This document shows, one piece after another, positions 43,645 to 53,528 of a DNA stretch of 64,000 nt. The translations under genes and the position numbers were made by a program. The notes under the pieces were generated by a model. It was not told the origin of the DNA, did not search any database, and saw only the letters and a list, made by a program, of their open reading frames with translations. The stretch comes from Microvirga soli (GTDB lineage: Bacteria > Pseudomonadota > Alphaproteobacteria > Rhizobiales > Beijerinckiaceae): the NCBI RefSeq assembly GCF_016734765.1, contig NZ_JAERQE010000019.1, forward strand, positions 1 through 64,000. The letters are read 5' to 3'. Position 1 is the stretch's first letter; every line of letters starts with the position of its first letter.

Positions 43645-45543
43645 TTACCCGTTGGGAACGCACCGCTGCATAACCCGTGCGAGCCGTTGGGAAAATGTTC
43701 TCGCATCGGCCGGCTGCTCACCATCTAAGATCCGTGCCTTGTCTAGCAGGAGATGGGCGGCGTCTTCACGGAGCGTTTGTTCGGCATCACCGAGATTTGA
43801 CAGTGCGACAATAAGGTCATGGCGCGGGTTGATCTCAAGGATCGGTTTTGCTGCCGACCCTAGTTGTCCTGCTCGAGCCAGGAGCCGCTCCAGTTGCCGG
43901 TCCCTACCAGTCTCGGGTGCCACCAAGCAGACAGCGCTTTCTGTCAGACGCTCCGAGGCGCGGACGTCCGCGACAGCCTCCCCGAGGGTAGCCTTCACGG
44001 CTTGAATGAAGCCCATCACCGCCTCCGTCGCCAGCACGCCCGCATTCTCCTGGGCCTCGAGCAGCGGGATCTGCGCCAGATCCACGGCGCCTTGCGTGAC
44101 CGACTTGAACGGCTTGCCCTCGTAGTCGACGCCGGCCGTCACCCAGAAACTGTCGACCGGATCGGGCAGCAGCAGCACCTCGATCCCACGCGCCCGGAAA
44201 CCTTCGAGTTGCGGCGAGACCTCGAGCCGGGCGAGATCCGTCCCTGTCACATAGTAGATGGCCGTCTGGTTCTCCTTGAGGGAGCCGACATAGTCCTTAA
44301 GTGAGCGCCATACGCGACCGGAGGCAGTGGTCTTGAACCGCGCCAAGCCCAGCAGCGTCGAGCGCTTCTCGAAGTCCTCATAGAGCCCTTCCTTCAGCAC
44401 CGCGCCGAAGGTCTCCCACACCTTGGAGTAGGCCTCCGCATCGTTCTGGGCGAGCTTCTCGAGTTCGCTGAGCACGCGGCTGGTCACGCCCTTCTTAATC
44501 GCGGCCAGAAGAGGGCTCTCCTGGATCATCTCACGCGAGACATTGAGGGGTAGGTCAGCCGAGTCGACCAGTCCGCGCACGAAGCGCAGGTAGCGCGGCA
44601 GGATATCGGCTTCATCCGTGATGAAGACTCGCTTCACATACAGCTTCATCCGCCCGTAGCGATCGGGATCGAACAGGTCGAACGGCGTGGAGCCCGGCAC
44701 GAAAGCCAGCGCCGTGTATTCGTGGCGCCCCTCGGCCCGGAAATGCACAGTCAGGGCCGGCTCGTCGAACTGGCCAGCCACGCTGCGGTAGAAATCGGTG
44801 TACTCCTCAGGTGTGATCTCAGAGCGCGGCTTGACCCAAAGCGCTGCTCCATCGGTAACCTCCTGCGGCTCCGCTCCGGGCTTCTCAATAAGGGAGATTG
44901 GTACGGGGACGTGACCCGACTGCGACTTGACGATGCGTTCCAGTGTGTAACGCTCGGTGTAGGAGGCAGCGTCCTCCATTAGGTGCAGGATCACCCGGGT
45001 GCCGCGGGCCAGCGCCTCGTCCGTTGCAATGGGCGCGACCGTGTATGATCCCTTGCCGTCTGAGGACCAGATCGTCGCCTCATCACTGCCTGCACGTCGT
45101 GAGACGACGTCGACCCGGTCGGTCACCATGAAGGCCGAGTAGAAGCCGACGCCGAACTGGCCAATGAGCTGGGCCCCTTTGTCCTCCTGGACCGCCTGGA
45201 TACGATCCATGAAAGCTTTGGTGCCTGATCGTGCGATCGTACCGAGTGCGTCAATCATCTCATCGCGGCTCATGCCAATCCCATTATCCTGGATCGTCAG
45301 GCGGCGGTTCTCGGCATCGATTAGCAGCGTGATCCGGGCCTTGGGATCATCGCCGAGCAGGGCGGGATTGGAGATCGTCTCGTAGCGCAACTTCTCGCAG
45401 GCGTCGGCCGCGTTCGAGATCAGCTCGCGCAGGAAGATATCCTTGTCGGAATAGACCGAGTGCACCATCAGCTGCAGCAGCTTAGCGGCATCGGCCTCGA
45501 AGGTGTGGCTCTCAGGGGCGGGAGTGGTGTCAGCAGTCGTCAT
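43645..45543 (-). CDS. htpG: Chaperone HtpG (Hsp90), copy 2
   Basis: 632 residues, all domains intact (ELISNAADACEKLRYE, IQDNGIGMSRDE, GQFGVGFYSAFMVTD, PLNVSREMIQESPLL, QRLARVMQRCVPNG). It differs from copy 1 at roughly a tenth of positions as read by eye, the differences spread evenly, so both are probably functional paralogues. It lies downstream of an intact exonuclease gene, the arrangement from which the 16-18 kb copy seems to derive. A heat-shock-like promoter stands upstream. Confidence 0.97.
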   Translation of the reverse strand: MTTADTTPAPESHTFEADAAKLLQLMVHSVYSDKDIFLRELISNAADACEKLRYETISNPALLGDDPKARITLLIDAENRRLTIQDNGIGMSRDEMIDALGTIARSGTKAFMDRIQAVQEDKGAQLIGQFGVGFYSAFMVTDRVDVVSRRAGSDEATIWSSDGKGSYTVAPIATDEALARGTRVILHLMEDAASYTERYTLERIVKSQSGHVPVPISLIEKPGAEPQEVTDGAALWVKPRSEITPEEYTDFYRSVAGQFDEPALTVHFRAEGRHEYTALAFVPGSTPFDLFDPDRYGRMKLYVKRVFITDEADILPRYLRFVRGLVDSADLPLNVSREMIQESPLLAAIKKGVTSRVLSELEKLAQNDAEAYSKVWETFGAVLKEGLYEDFEKRSTLLGLARFKTTASGRVWRSLKDYVGSLKENQTAIYYVTGTDLARLEVSPQLEGFRARGIEVLLLPDPVDSFWVTAGVDYEGKPFKSVTQGAVDLAQIPLLEAQENAGVLATEAVMGFIQAVKATLGEAVADVRASERLTESAVCLVAPETGRDRQLERLLARAGQLGSAAKPILEINPRHDLIVALSNLGDAEQTLREDAAHLLLDKARILDGEQPADARTFSQRLARVMQRCVPNG

Positions 45544-45579
45544 GGCGTGAGATGAACCTTGTTGCTCCGGCGGGCGATG

Positions 45580-45608
45580 AGATGGCAGCGGACGGCCAAG
45601 ATTTCAAG
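45580..45608 (-). promoter_or_regulatory. RpoH-like promoter of htpG copy 2
   Basis: CTTGAA, 17 bp, CCATCT on the minus strand, the same as before copy 1. Conservation of both boxes between copies, while neighbouring bases have drifted, supports function. Confidence 0.55.
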
Positions 45609-45658
45609 CCTGAAAGCCTTAGGCGAGGCCGGCTGTGCAGAAATCTGGCAGGTGCCGC

Positions 45659-46660
45659 TTAGCGTGCCGACCGGAACCTCTCGAAGGCAGTAATCTTCTG
45701 GGTGTAAGGCTCGACCTCACGCCGGTAAACCTCGCGCCGAAGAAATGCGAGCTCCACCTCGCCGGCCTCCTCATCAACCTCCACCCACCACGATTTTGGG
45801 CGTCCGTTGGTCCCATCATTCCAGCGGTAGCCTCGCGCCTTCAGCACATCCTTCATGTCGAATGGGCTGCTCTCCGCCCAGATGCGCACGAGCGACTTCC
45901 GGGCCGAGGCCAGCAGGTGCTTGAAGGGGAGACCAGCCTCCGATGGCAGGGGGGAAGCCAACACCTCAAGCAGGGCGTGGCAGTCCTCGACAGCCCTATG
46001 CCCCCGGTGAAACCAACCACACTGCGTCAGGAGATAGCCCAGCTTCGACCCCTCGAAGCCGAACCCGTTCCAGGAGATCTCGGAATGAGAGCAGGCCCAG
46101 GCCTTGACCTGGAAGTCCTTGGACAGGCGCTCACAGAAGGGCCGATCAAAGCGTGCGTTGTGCGCGATGATCAACTCCGCCGGCGCGATGAACTTCTCTA
46201 CGGCCTCAAGGTCAAGCACTTGGCCAGCGACCATGTCAGGCGTGATCCCGGTCAGGCGAGTGATCTCAGGACTGATCGATACGCTCGGCTCACGTAAGCC
46301 ATTAAACGTCCCAATCACATCACCGATCCGGCCTTCCTCATCAAAGGTGAAGGCGATCATGCCGAGTTCGATGACCTCGTCTCTCGTGTGATCCAGACCG
46401 GTGGTTTCGGTGTCGAGGATGACGGCGATCTTCTTGCCCTGACGAGCAGTGCGGGACACGACGATGGGGCGCGGTGTCAACCGGCGCAGAACCCGATAGT
46501 CGCCTGTGGCCTCCAGCACCCGGGCGGCGGTCTCGTAGTCAGGAGCCTTGAAGGCCTCACTGCGATGCTTGGCTTGGATGACAATCTCACCAACGGGACG
46601 CGGCTCGATCGGACCCGGCAGTGCGTCATAGTCCAAGAAAAGGTCAGCTTGGCCTCGCAT
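45659..46660 (-). CDS. 3'-5' exonuclease of the DEDDh family
   Basis: 333 residues from the ATG at 46660; the frame runs to 46696. The exonuclease core has DTETTGLD, a glutamate-led second motif, HNARFDRPF and HRAVEDCHALL (DEDDh type, as in DnaQ). A C-terminal extension of about 110 residues (KSLVRIWAESSPFDMKDVLK, GYRWNDGTNGRPKSWWVEVD) resembles a domain found with such nucleases in alphaproteobacteria. Probably acts in DNA repair or proofreading outside the main polymerase. It lies upstream of htpG copy 2, with a gap of about 115 bp. Confidence 0.88.
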   Translation of the reverse strand: MRGQADLFLDYDALPGPIEPRPVGEIVIQAKHRSEAFKAPDYETAARVLEATGDYRVLRRLTPRPIVVSRTARQGKKIAVILDTETTGLDHTRDEVIELGMIAFTFDEEGRIGDVIGTFNGLREPSVSISPEITRLTGITPDMVAGQVLDLEAVEKFIAPAELIIAHNARFDRPFCERLSKDFQVKAWACSHSEISWNGFGFEGSKLGYLLTQCGWFHRGHRAVEDCHALLEVLASPLPSEAGLPFKHLLASARKSLVRIWAESSPFDMKDVLKARGYRWNDGTNGRPKSWWVEVDEEAGEVELAFLRREVYRREVEPYTQKITAFERFRSAR

Positions 46661-46931
46661 TCCCACACCTTCTGCCCGCCGACAGGACAGCCCCACGAGT
46701 GGGGCCCAGCGGGGCAGACTAGAGTGCGAGGGTCGCCAGATCGTTAATGCACAAGGTATGCGGGGAGGGAGTACAAACTGTGGAGTGGTTGGTCTGTCTC
46801 GACCGTGGGGCAGATCTGTTATACAAGGTTACAGCGGGAGTGCTTTGAACCCAGCCCGGATTTACAATCTGACTCTTGTTTTCTGATGCGCCTCATACGA
46901 TTTCACGTGGTCCTAATGGTGAGCCTGGACC

Positions 46932-48410
46932 ATGACAATTCATTTTCCCTTCGATAACACCTACGCGCGCCTGCCTGATCGGTTCTATGCGCGCATAGAA
47001 CCCGAAGCCGTCATAGCTCCGAGGCTCATCCGGCTGAACCGGGACCTCGCGTTGCACCTCGGACTCGACTCTGATCACCTCTCCAGCCCTGATGGAGTTG
47101 AGCTTTTGTCCGGCAACCGCGTTCCGGATGCGGCAGAGCCCATCGCCATGGCCTATGCCGGGCACCAGTTTGGGCAATTCGTGCCGCAGCTCGGCGATGG
47201 TCGTGCCATCCTCCTCGGTGAAGTGGTCGACCAAAATGGCATCCGTCGGGACATTCAGCTCAAAGGCTCAGGTCCGACACCCTTCTCGCGCCGCGGCGAT
47301 GGGCGGGCGGCATTGGGACCTGTCCTGCGTGAGTATCTCCTCAGCGAGGCAATGGCCGCGCTTGGGCTGCCGACAACGCGTGCGCTCGCCGCGGTGTTAA
47401 CCGGGGAGATCGTTGTCCGGGAGACGCCACTTCCCGGTGCGGTTCTCACCCGGGTGGCGTCGAGCCATATTCGGGTCGGCACGTTCCAGTTCTTTGCAGC
47501 CCGGCAGGATACGGAAGGGCTACGCCTCCTTGCCGACTACGCCATCGGCCGACACTACCCGCACGCTGCCGAAAGCGACCATCCCTACCGCGCCTTCCTC
47601 GACCAGGTGATCGCCGCCCAGGCCGACCTCATTGCCCGTTGGCTGCACATCGGCTTCATCCATGGAGTCATGAACACCGACAACATGTCCATCGCCGGCG
47701 AGACGATCGATTATGGCCCGTGTGCCTTCATGGATGCCTACGATCCGGCGACAGTCTTCAGCTCCATCGACCGGCAGGGCCGCTATGCCTATGGCAACCA
47801 GCCGCGCATCGGCCTCTGGAATTTAACACGGCTCGCCGAGACGCTTCTGCCGCTTCTGTCTGAAGACGAGGAGAAGGCCGTGGCTGAAGCGAGCGAGGCG
47901 CTCGAAGCTTTCGCGGGCAAGTTCGAGGCGGCCTATCACGCGGGGCTCAGGCGCAAGCTCGGGCTGATGACGGAGCGAGAGGAAGATCTGACACTTGCCG
48001 GGGACCTCCTGAAAGCCATGGCCGAGAACCAGGCTGACTTCACCCTGACCTTCCGGCGGCTGAGCGATGCTGCCGCTGGTCTTGAGGGAGACGAGGCCGT
48101 CCGAAACCTCTTCATCAATCCACTTGCTTATGATGCTTGGGCCACCCGTTGGCGCGAGCGGTTGAGCCTTGAACCGCAAGGTGGTGTCAGGCGCCAAGCT
48201 GCCATGCGCGCGGTTAACCCAGCCTTTATCCCGCGCAATCATCGCGTGGAGGCGATGATACAAGCTGCGGTGGAGCAGGGCGACTTTGCTCCGTTCGAGG
48301 AGCTTCTGATGGTCCTCTCGCGTCCCTATGAGGACCAGCCAGGGTTCGCCCACTATTCCGAACCACCGGAACCACACCAGCGCGTCTATCGGACATTCTG
48401 CGGGACGTAA
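46932..48410 (+). CDS. selO: Protein adenylyltransferase SelO (YdiU)
   Basis: 492 residues. SelO is a pseudokinase-fold enzyme that transfers AMP to proteins in redox stress. Typical motifs are [56 protein letters not shown] and [10 protein letters not shown]. Some relatives end in a selenocysteine; here the C-terminus is RTFCGT with cysteine. No obvious operon partner. Confidence 0.94.
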   Translation: MTIHFPFDNTYARLPDRFYARIEPEAVIAPRLIRLNRDLALHLGLDSDHLSSPDGVELLSGNRVPDAAEPIAMAYAGHQFGQFVPQLGDGRAILLGEVVDQNGIRRDIQLKGSGPTPFSRRGDGRAALGPVLREYLLSEAMAALGLPTTRALAAVLTGEIVVRETPLPGAVLTRVASSHIRVGTFQFFAARQDTEGLRLLADYAIGRHYPHAAESDHPYRAFLDQVIAAQADLIARWLHIGFIHGVMNTDNMSIAGETIDYGPCAFMDAYDPATVFSSIDRQGRYAYGNQPRIGLWNLTRLAETLLPLLSEDEEKAVAEASEALEAFAGKFEAAYHAGLRRKLGLMTEREEDLTLAGDLLKAMAENQADFTLTFRRLSDAAAGLEGDEAVRNLFINPLAYDAWATRWRERLSLEPQGGVRRQAAMRAVNPAFIPRNHRVEAMIQAAVEQGDFAPFEELLMVLSRPYEDQPGFAHYSEPPEPHQRVYRTFCGT

Positions 48411-48596
48411 CGCCAGACGGCCGCCTCAGTTGCTTCGCACCTGGGTTGTTCACCACATCTGGTGCCGCACCTCCAGCGTCCAACGAGGAACTCCCCTGGA
48501 CATCGAATTCTCTCCGCGGCTTTTGCCTCCGCCCAGTGACCATTCTGGCTATTGGACGGAGGAACGGGACGGAGGAACGGCGGGATGCGTCAGAAT

Positions 48597-49289
48597 TCAG
48601 CTGGCCGGGGCAGCCAAGTGCCGGAACATATGTTGGCGGGATTCGTCGTCCATCTCAGCTTTGAAGCTGTGCTTCTCCTTCAGCGCGGCAGTGGCCTGAG
48701 CGGCTGGGCGAGCGCTGATCTCATCGAAGAAACGCTTGAGGTTCGGGAAGTCGCCCCAGGCGTTCTCACCGAGGATGAACGGCACCATGCGCGCCCAGCC
48801 CCACAGGGCCATGTCAACGATGGTGTAAGTCTCTCCTACCATGTAGCGCTGCCCGGACAGATGCGCATCAATGATGCCGTAATGCCGCTTCGCTTCATAC
48901 AAGTAGCGATTGACGGCATACTCCTTCGGCTCAGGCGCAAAGTGCTTGAAATGTACGGCCTGGCCTGAGAACGGTCCGACGCCTGTCGCAATGAACATTA
49001 GCCAGGAGAGAAGCTCACCACGCGAGACAGGTGTGCTGTCGGGCAGGAACTGTCCGGTTCTCTCCGCAAGATAGAGCAGGATCGCGTTCGAGTCGAAAAC
49101 CCTTGCGCCCGTATCCTGGTCGATGATCACAGGCACCTTGCCATTCGGATTGATAGCCAGAAAGTCAGGCTGGTGCTGCTCGCCTTTGCGTGTATCTACC
49201 GGCTTGAGCTCATACGGAAGGCTCATCTCCTCCAGGCACAGAGCAACCTTCATCGGGTTCGGGGCAAGGTTGTAGTAGAATGTGATCAA
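48597..49289 (-). CDS. Glutathione S-transferase
   Basis: 230 residues. The start is a TTG at 49289 (ITFYYNLAPNPMKVALCLEE), with GGAG nine bases ahead; the longer frame to 49367 has no family similarity. Thioredoxin-like N-terminal domain (NPNGKVPVIIDQDTG, VFDSNAILLYLAE) and helical C-terminal domain (YTIVDMALWGWARM). Related to the YfcG/Ure2p-like branch. Confidence 0.92.
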   Translation of the reverse strand: MITFYYNLAPNPMKVALCLEEMSLPYELKPVDTRKGEQHQPDFLAINPNGKVPVIIDQDTGARVFDSNAILLYLAERTGQFLPDSTPVSRGELLSWLMFIATGVGPFSGQAVHFKHFAPEPKEYAVNRYLYEAKRHYGIIDAHLSGQRYMVGETYTIVDMALWGWARMVPFILGENAWGDFPNLKRFFDEISARPAAQATAALKEKHSFKAEMDDESRQHMFRHLAAPAS

Positions 49290-49395
49290 AGGAGAACTCC
49301 AGCAGCAGGGGACGACATGGGGTAGGTTCTGACGGGAACCGCTGCGGTAAGCCGTGCAATCAAGCACGACTCGTCAGGGGCCGTCAGGCAGGATT

Positions 49396-49704
49396 CTAGA
49401 GAGGTGAGAGGACGTGGATCATGCGGGTCTCGATCATGTCAGCCGTCCTCTCGGCATAAGCTTTCATGTGCGGAGACGCGGCATGGGCGTTGAGTGCTTC
49501 AGGGCTCGCCCATTTCTCGACTACGACAAAGGTGTCCGGCCCAAGTTCGGTCTGAAAGGGTCCGAATGTTGGAAGATCGATAACAGGAACGTACTCGATG
49601 CAACCCTCTTCGGCATGCACGGCCGGCATGTTCGCCCGGAACTCCCGGAGCACAGCTTCGCGCATACCAGGCTTTGCAGTGATGTAGGCTAGAACGTGCA
49701 GCAT
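49396..49704 (-). CDS. Antibiotic biosynthesis monooxygenase-domain protein (YgiN-like)
   Basis: 102 residues, a ferredoxin-like dimeric fold: AYITAKPGMREAVLREFRAN, EEGCIEYVPV, VVVEKWASPEALNAHAASPHM. Members oxidise quinols or similar small molecules without cofactors. AGGAG stands nine bases before the ATG. Confidence 0.88.
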   Translation of the reverse strand: MLHVLAYITAKPGMREAVLREFRANMPAVHAEEGCIEYVPVIDLPTFGPFQTELGPDTFVVVEKWASPEALNAHAASPHMKAYAERTADMIETRMIHVLSPL

Positions 49705-49814
49705 GCATGATCTCCTGATTGCTGATTGTTAGCCACTGCTCTGCGCCCCCGCAAGCACCTCATCCCGGATGCAGGACCTGTGACTCTCGCTATAAGTCCG
49801 ACGCTCAAGATCCA

Positions 49815-50936
49815 TCAACCTGTCCTGGGATTTAGGCGCCTCGGCCGCATCTCAAGAGGCTGATGGGAGATCGGACCAATACCGCCGAAGGGAGCCCAGT
49901 CGGGCCACCGGGACTCAGGTCCCCAGTGCCACTGAGCATGTGGCGTCATGCCGACGTGGCTTCCTTGCTCCGGAATAGTGATGCCGACCGGCAACTTATA
50001 AGTGGCGGTCTGGCCCGCCCAGTCTTCGCGCTGATAGCGAATTTCTCTTTGGCAGTGAGGGCAGCGCGACGCGAGGATTTTTCTGAAGGCCCGTGGGCTT
50101 TCTGCCAGGTCGGGAAGAGCCACCTGTGCCTTGGCATAAGCATCTGCATAGCCCTCCATCGCTTGAACCACCTCAATTTCAAGAGGGTCCCCCCGTGACG
50201 CTTCGGCCCTGTAGGCCAGGAGAACCCTTTTGCGGCATGTGCGGTGCCAGCATTGGTCCTCGCGGAGAAAGAGTGGGATGATCCCGTGCCGGCCATTTCC
50301 GGACCACTGAAGTTGCCCGCTCAGCGCACCGGCGACAAAGTCAGAGATGCTGAGCGACAGGCGATCGACATGCACGTGCGCTCCCGGTCGGCCATCCTGA
50401 TCCTTCCAAGTCGTGGTTTTGAAGGCCGGGAGATGTTGGTCAGGCCTGAACCAGTAATGATGCAGAGCTGCAGGCTCATGAGCGACCAGCCAGAGGGTGC
50501 GAATTCCTGAAGCCATATAGCGCTCTTGCCGCTGGCGGTAGGCTTCCTCGCCTTGGAGTTGAACCTGGGCCTCAAGGGCGACTGTCCAGGGTTTTCCAGG
50601 CCGGCGGCACAGGACGTCAGCTCGCCAATCCTGACCATCTGGCGTCGTCCCGGATTGCTCCGGCAGAGCATCCCAACCCGCGGCCCGGGCTCCGATTAGA
50701 ATCTGTGCTTTGATGTAGAGGTGGAGGTCACTCTCCTTCGCTCCTTCAGGGGCTCGCCCAGGAGGATGGGCGAAGAAGCGTGTTCCGGCGCGCGAGACTT
50801 TGGGGATTGCTCGCCCTTTCGCATATGGCATCCACGCATCCCGATTGCGCGCGGATCGTAATCGCTCCCATTCATCATCGGTCATCAGTGGAGCAACGAG
50901 GGGCTCTCCTGAGTAGGTGTATGCGAGCAGCGGCAT
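49815..50936 (-). CDS. CoiA-like competence/nuclease-domain protein
   Basis: 373 residues. The central region resembles the nuclease-like core of CoiA: DWRADVLCRRPGKPWTVALEAQVQLQ, then YRQRQERYMASGIRTLWLV, with D and ExQ in the places of a PD-(D/E)xK site. Three paired cysteines further on (CPHCQREIRY and CWHRTCRKRVLL) may bind zinc. Unlike Gram-positive CoiA the C-terminus ends in a proline- and tryptophan-rich stretch. It lies 89 bp downstream of recD2 on the same strand, which suggests a role in DNA processing. The function is not established. Confidence 0.7.
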   Translation of the reverse strand: MPLLAYTYSGEPLVAPLMTDDEWERLRSARNRDAWMPYAKGRAIPKVSRAGTRFFAHPPGRAPEGAKESDLHLYIKAQILIGARAAGWDALPEQSGTTPDGQDWRADVLCRRPGKPWTVALEAQVQLQGEEAYRQRQERYMASGIRTLWLVAHEPAALHHYWFRPDQHLPAFKTTTWKDQDGRPGAHVHVDRLSLSISDFVAGALSGQLQWSGNGRHGIIPLFLREDQCWHRTCRKRVLLAYRAEASRGDPLEIEVVQAMEGYADAYAKAQVALPDLAESPRAFRKILASRCPHCQREIRYQREDWAGQTATYKLPVGITIPEQGSHVGMTPHAQWHWGPESRWPDWAPFGGIGPISHQPLEMRPRRLNPRTG

Positions 50937-51025
50937 GGTCTAACTTGGCTTACCTCGGGACGAGCGGATGGTGTTGAAACCTCACATCTCGAACGTGCAA
51001 TGAGAACGGAGGTTTGCGCTGTCGA

Positions 51026-53224
51026 TTAGTGAGCACCTAACCATTCCCGCAATTTCGTCCAGCGCCTCTTCATCTGCCCTCCCCTGACAGCAATCCCGAC
51101 AGCTTTCTTCTGGCCCACTAGCACCACGAGGCGCTTGCCACGGGTCACGCCAGTGTAAAGCAGGTTGCGAGCCAGCATGGTGAAATGCTGCGTCACGACA
51201 GGAATAATCACGGCGGGATACTCCGAGCCCTGCGCCTTGTGAATGGTGGTGGCGTAGGCGGGCACCAGAGTGTCGAGTTCACCGAACGGATAGGACACCT
51301 CCCGCCCATCGAATGAGGCAATCAGCGCCCCTTCCTCGTCATCGATTCGGACTACCATGCCAAGGTCGCCGTTGAAGACCTCCCGGTCATAGTCGTTCTG
51401 GGTCTCCATGACCCGATCTCCCGGCGAGAAGCGCCAGCCAAACCGTTCCACCTTGGACGGAGGATTGGGATTGAGCACTTCCTGCAGTTGGATGTTGAGA
51501 TTGCGAGCTCCGAGCACGCCCCGGTTCATCGGGCAGAGCACCTGAATGTCCTTCATCGGATCAAGCCCGAACCTACGCGGCATGCGTTCCTTGATCATTT
51601 GGATGATCTTCGGCACCCCCTCCTCGGGATCGGCGATCTCGACGAAGTAGAAGTCAGTCTCCTCGCCAGCCTTTGGCACCTCGGGCATCTGACCCTTGTT
51701 GATCCGGTGAGCATTCACCACAATCCGGCTCTCTGCTGCTTGCCGGAAGACCTCGGTCAGACGGGCGACCGGGATGCGCTCCGAGGCGATAACATCCGCC
51801 AGTACCTGCCCAGAGCCAACCGAGGGCAGCTGATCCACGTCGCCCACCAGCAACAGGCCCGCCTGAGCAGGGATAGCCTTGGTCAGGGCGTTCATCAGCG
51901 GCACATCGACCATGGAGGTCTCGTCCACCACCAGCAGATCGCAATCGAGTGGGTTCTCCTCATTGCGTGAGAAGCCACCGTGTTTTGGATCAATCTCGAG
52001 GAGGCGGTGGATGGTCTTGGCTTCCAGACCAGTCTGCTCTGTCATACGCTTGGCCGCTCGCCCCGTGGGAGCCGCCAACGCGACACGAACGCCTTTGGCG
52101 ACGAGCAGACGCAAGATCGTGTCGAGCAGGGTTGTCTTGCCGACACCAGGACCACCTGTCACTACGGCCATCTTGGAGCCAAGCACCAGCTTCAGAGCCT
52201 CGCGCTGCGAGGCCGCCAGGGTCTTACCCGTGCGGCCTTCAACCCACGGGATTGCCTTGTCGAGGTCGATCTCGGGCCAGGGTGATGATCCAGACGCTCG
52301 CTCAATCAACCGAGACGCAATGGCTTGCTCGGCCAGATGGAGCCCTTTGAGGAAAAGGCAGGTCTCCTCACCAATGGAGTCAGAGACGACCTCGCCCTTA
52401 GACAACTCCTCGACGATGGCGGTGCGAATCAGGGCCTCATCCACTTCGAGGAGCTGCTTGGCCAGCCGGGTGAGAGCATCGACCGGTAATGCGCAATGCC
52501 CCTCGTCCGTCGCCGTCTGGAGCGCGAACGAGATACCGGCCCGGATGCGCTGAGGCGCGGTCTTCTCCATCCCAAGTTTGGCCGCGATGGCATCCGCCGT
52601 CCTGAAGCCGATGCCGCGTACGTCCTTTGCCAGCCGGTACGGGTCCTCGGTCATGACCTGGACGGACTCATAGCCATAGGTTTTGAAGATACGCACGGCT
52701 CGCGCTGTCCCAACCCCATGGGCATGCAGGAAGATCATGATCTCCCGCACCGCCTTCTGCTCGGCCCAACCTGCCACGATGCGGGAGGCGCGCATGGGGC
52801 CAATCCCCGGCACCTCGGTCAGGCGCTCAGGGGCGGCCTCGATGATCTCAAAGGTGTCAACGCCAAAGGCCGCAACAATGCGCTTGGCCATGGCTGGCCC
52901 AATCCCGCGCATCTGTCCGGAGGCAAGATATTTCTCGATCCCCTCTGCACCGGTCGGTGGTGTTGTCTTGAGGACCTCAGCCTTGAACTGCAGACCATGG
53001 GTGCGGTCGCTGATCCAGAGCCCACTGGCGGTGATCCACTCTCCGGCAGAAACCGCAGGCGTATGACCAACAACAGTCACAAGGTCACGCTTGCCTCGCG
53101 TGTGGACCTTGAGAACAGCAAATCCGTTCTCCGCATTGTGGAAGGTGACGCGCTCCACAGAACCCGCGAGCGTCTCGAGGACCGGCCTCTGATCAATTTG
53201 TGAGGGGCGAATCATCTGGTTCAT
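51026..53224 (-). CDS. recD2: RecD2-type DNA helicase
   Basis: 732 residues, a stand-alone SF1B 5'-3' helicase. The N-terminal part has an OB-like region and tandem helix-hairpin-helix motifs (RGIGPAMAKRIVAAFG, EVPGIGPMRASRI, VRGIGFRTADAIA). The motor has Walker A GGPGVGKT (357-364), Walker B LLVVDETSMVD and the C-terminal motif AYATTIHKAQGSEYP. Without RecB and RecC partners, such proteins act in repair and fork rescue. A degenerate LexA-like box lies 90 bp upstream. Confidence 0.95.
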   Translation of the reverse strand: MNQMIRPSQIDQRPVLETLAGSVERVTFHNAENGFAVLKVHTRGKRDLVTVVGHTPAVSAGEWITASGLWISDRTHGLQFKAEVLKTTPPTGAEGIEKYLASGQMRGIGPAMAKRIVAAFGVDTFEIIEAAPERLTEVPGIGPMRASRIVAGWAEQKAVREIMIFLHAHGVGTARAVRIFKTYGYESVQVMTEDPYRLAKDVRGIGFRTADAIAAKLGMEKTAPQRIRAGISFALQTATDEGHCALPVDALTRLAKQLLEVDEALIRTAIVEELSKGEVVSDSIGEETCLFLKGLHLAEQAIASRLIERASGSSPWPEIDLDKAIPWVEGRTGKTLAASQREALKLVLGSKMAVVTGGPGVGKTTLLDTILRLLVAKGVRVALAAPTGRAAKRMTEQTGLEAKTIHRLLEIDPKHGGFSRNEENPLDCDLLVVDETSMVDVPLMNALTKAIPAQAGLLLVGDVDQLPSVGSGQVLADVIASERIPVARLTEVFRQAAESRIVVNAHRINKGQMPEVPKAGEETDFYFVEIADPEEGVPKIIQMIKERMPRRFGLDPMKDIQVLCPMNRGVLGARNLNIQLQEVLNPNPPSKVERFGWRFSPGDRVMETQNDYDREVFNGDLGMVVRIDDEEGALIASFDGREVSYPFGELDTLVPAYATTIHKAQGSEYPAVIIPVVTQHFTMLARNLLYTGVTRGKRLVVLVGQKKAVGIAVRGGQMKRRWTKLREWLGAH

Positions 53225-53528
53225 GGCGCCTGCCAGGAAAGGTCCCTGGACTCTCCGACTGTATCGTTGGATGGCACCGCTGACGAGGATGCTCTCCTTC
53301 TGTAGCTACGGATGTTCTGGTTTTGTTTCAGGGCTTTTTTGCGGCGATTCGGATTAACTCGGCTACTCCCGTGGAAATCTGCCGATTTGGGTGTGGTGCT
53401 GGCTATGCAAGCGCCAATCCCGAGCATTCACAGAGTTCTGCCCGATTTCCACAGCTGAAAAGAAAGACGGTTAACGATCGGGTAGCGAAGCGGTACTCAG
53501 GGGCTGGCTGCTGATTGGGAGGTAGGAG
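53225..53528. other. Divergent promoter region of recD2 and nepR-like gene
   Basis: About 300 bp, no gene inside. GTTC-N7-GTTT at 53314-53328 differs by one base from the LexA box before recA and lies about 90 bp before the recD2 start. A T-run follows at 53335. No EcfG-type promoter (GGAAC, 16-17 bp, CGTT) was seen before the nepR-like gene. Confidence 0.4.
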
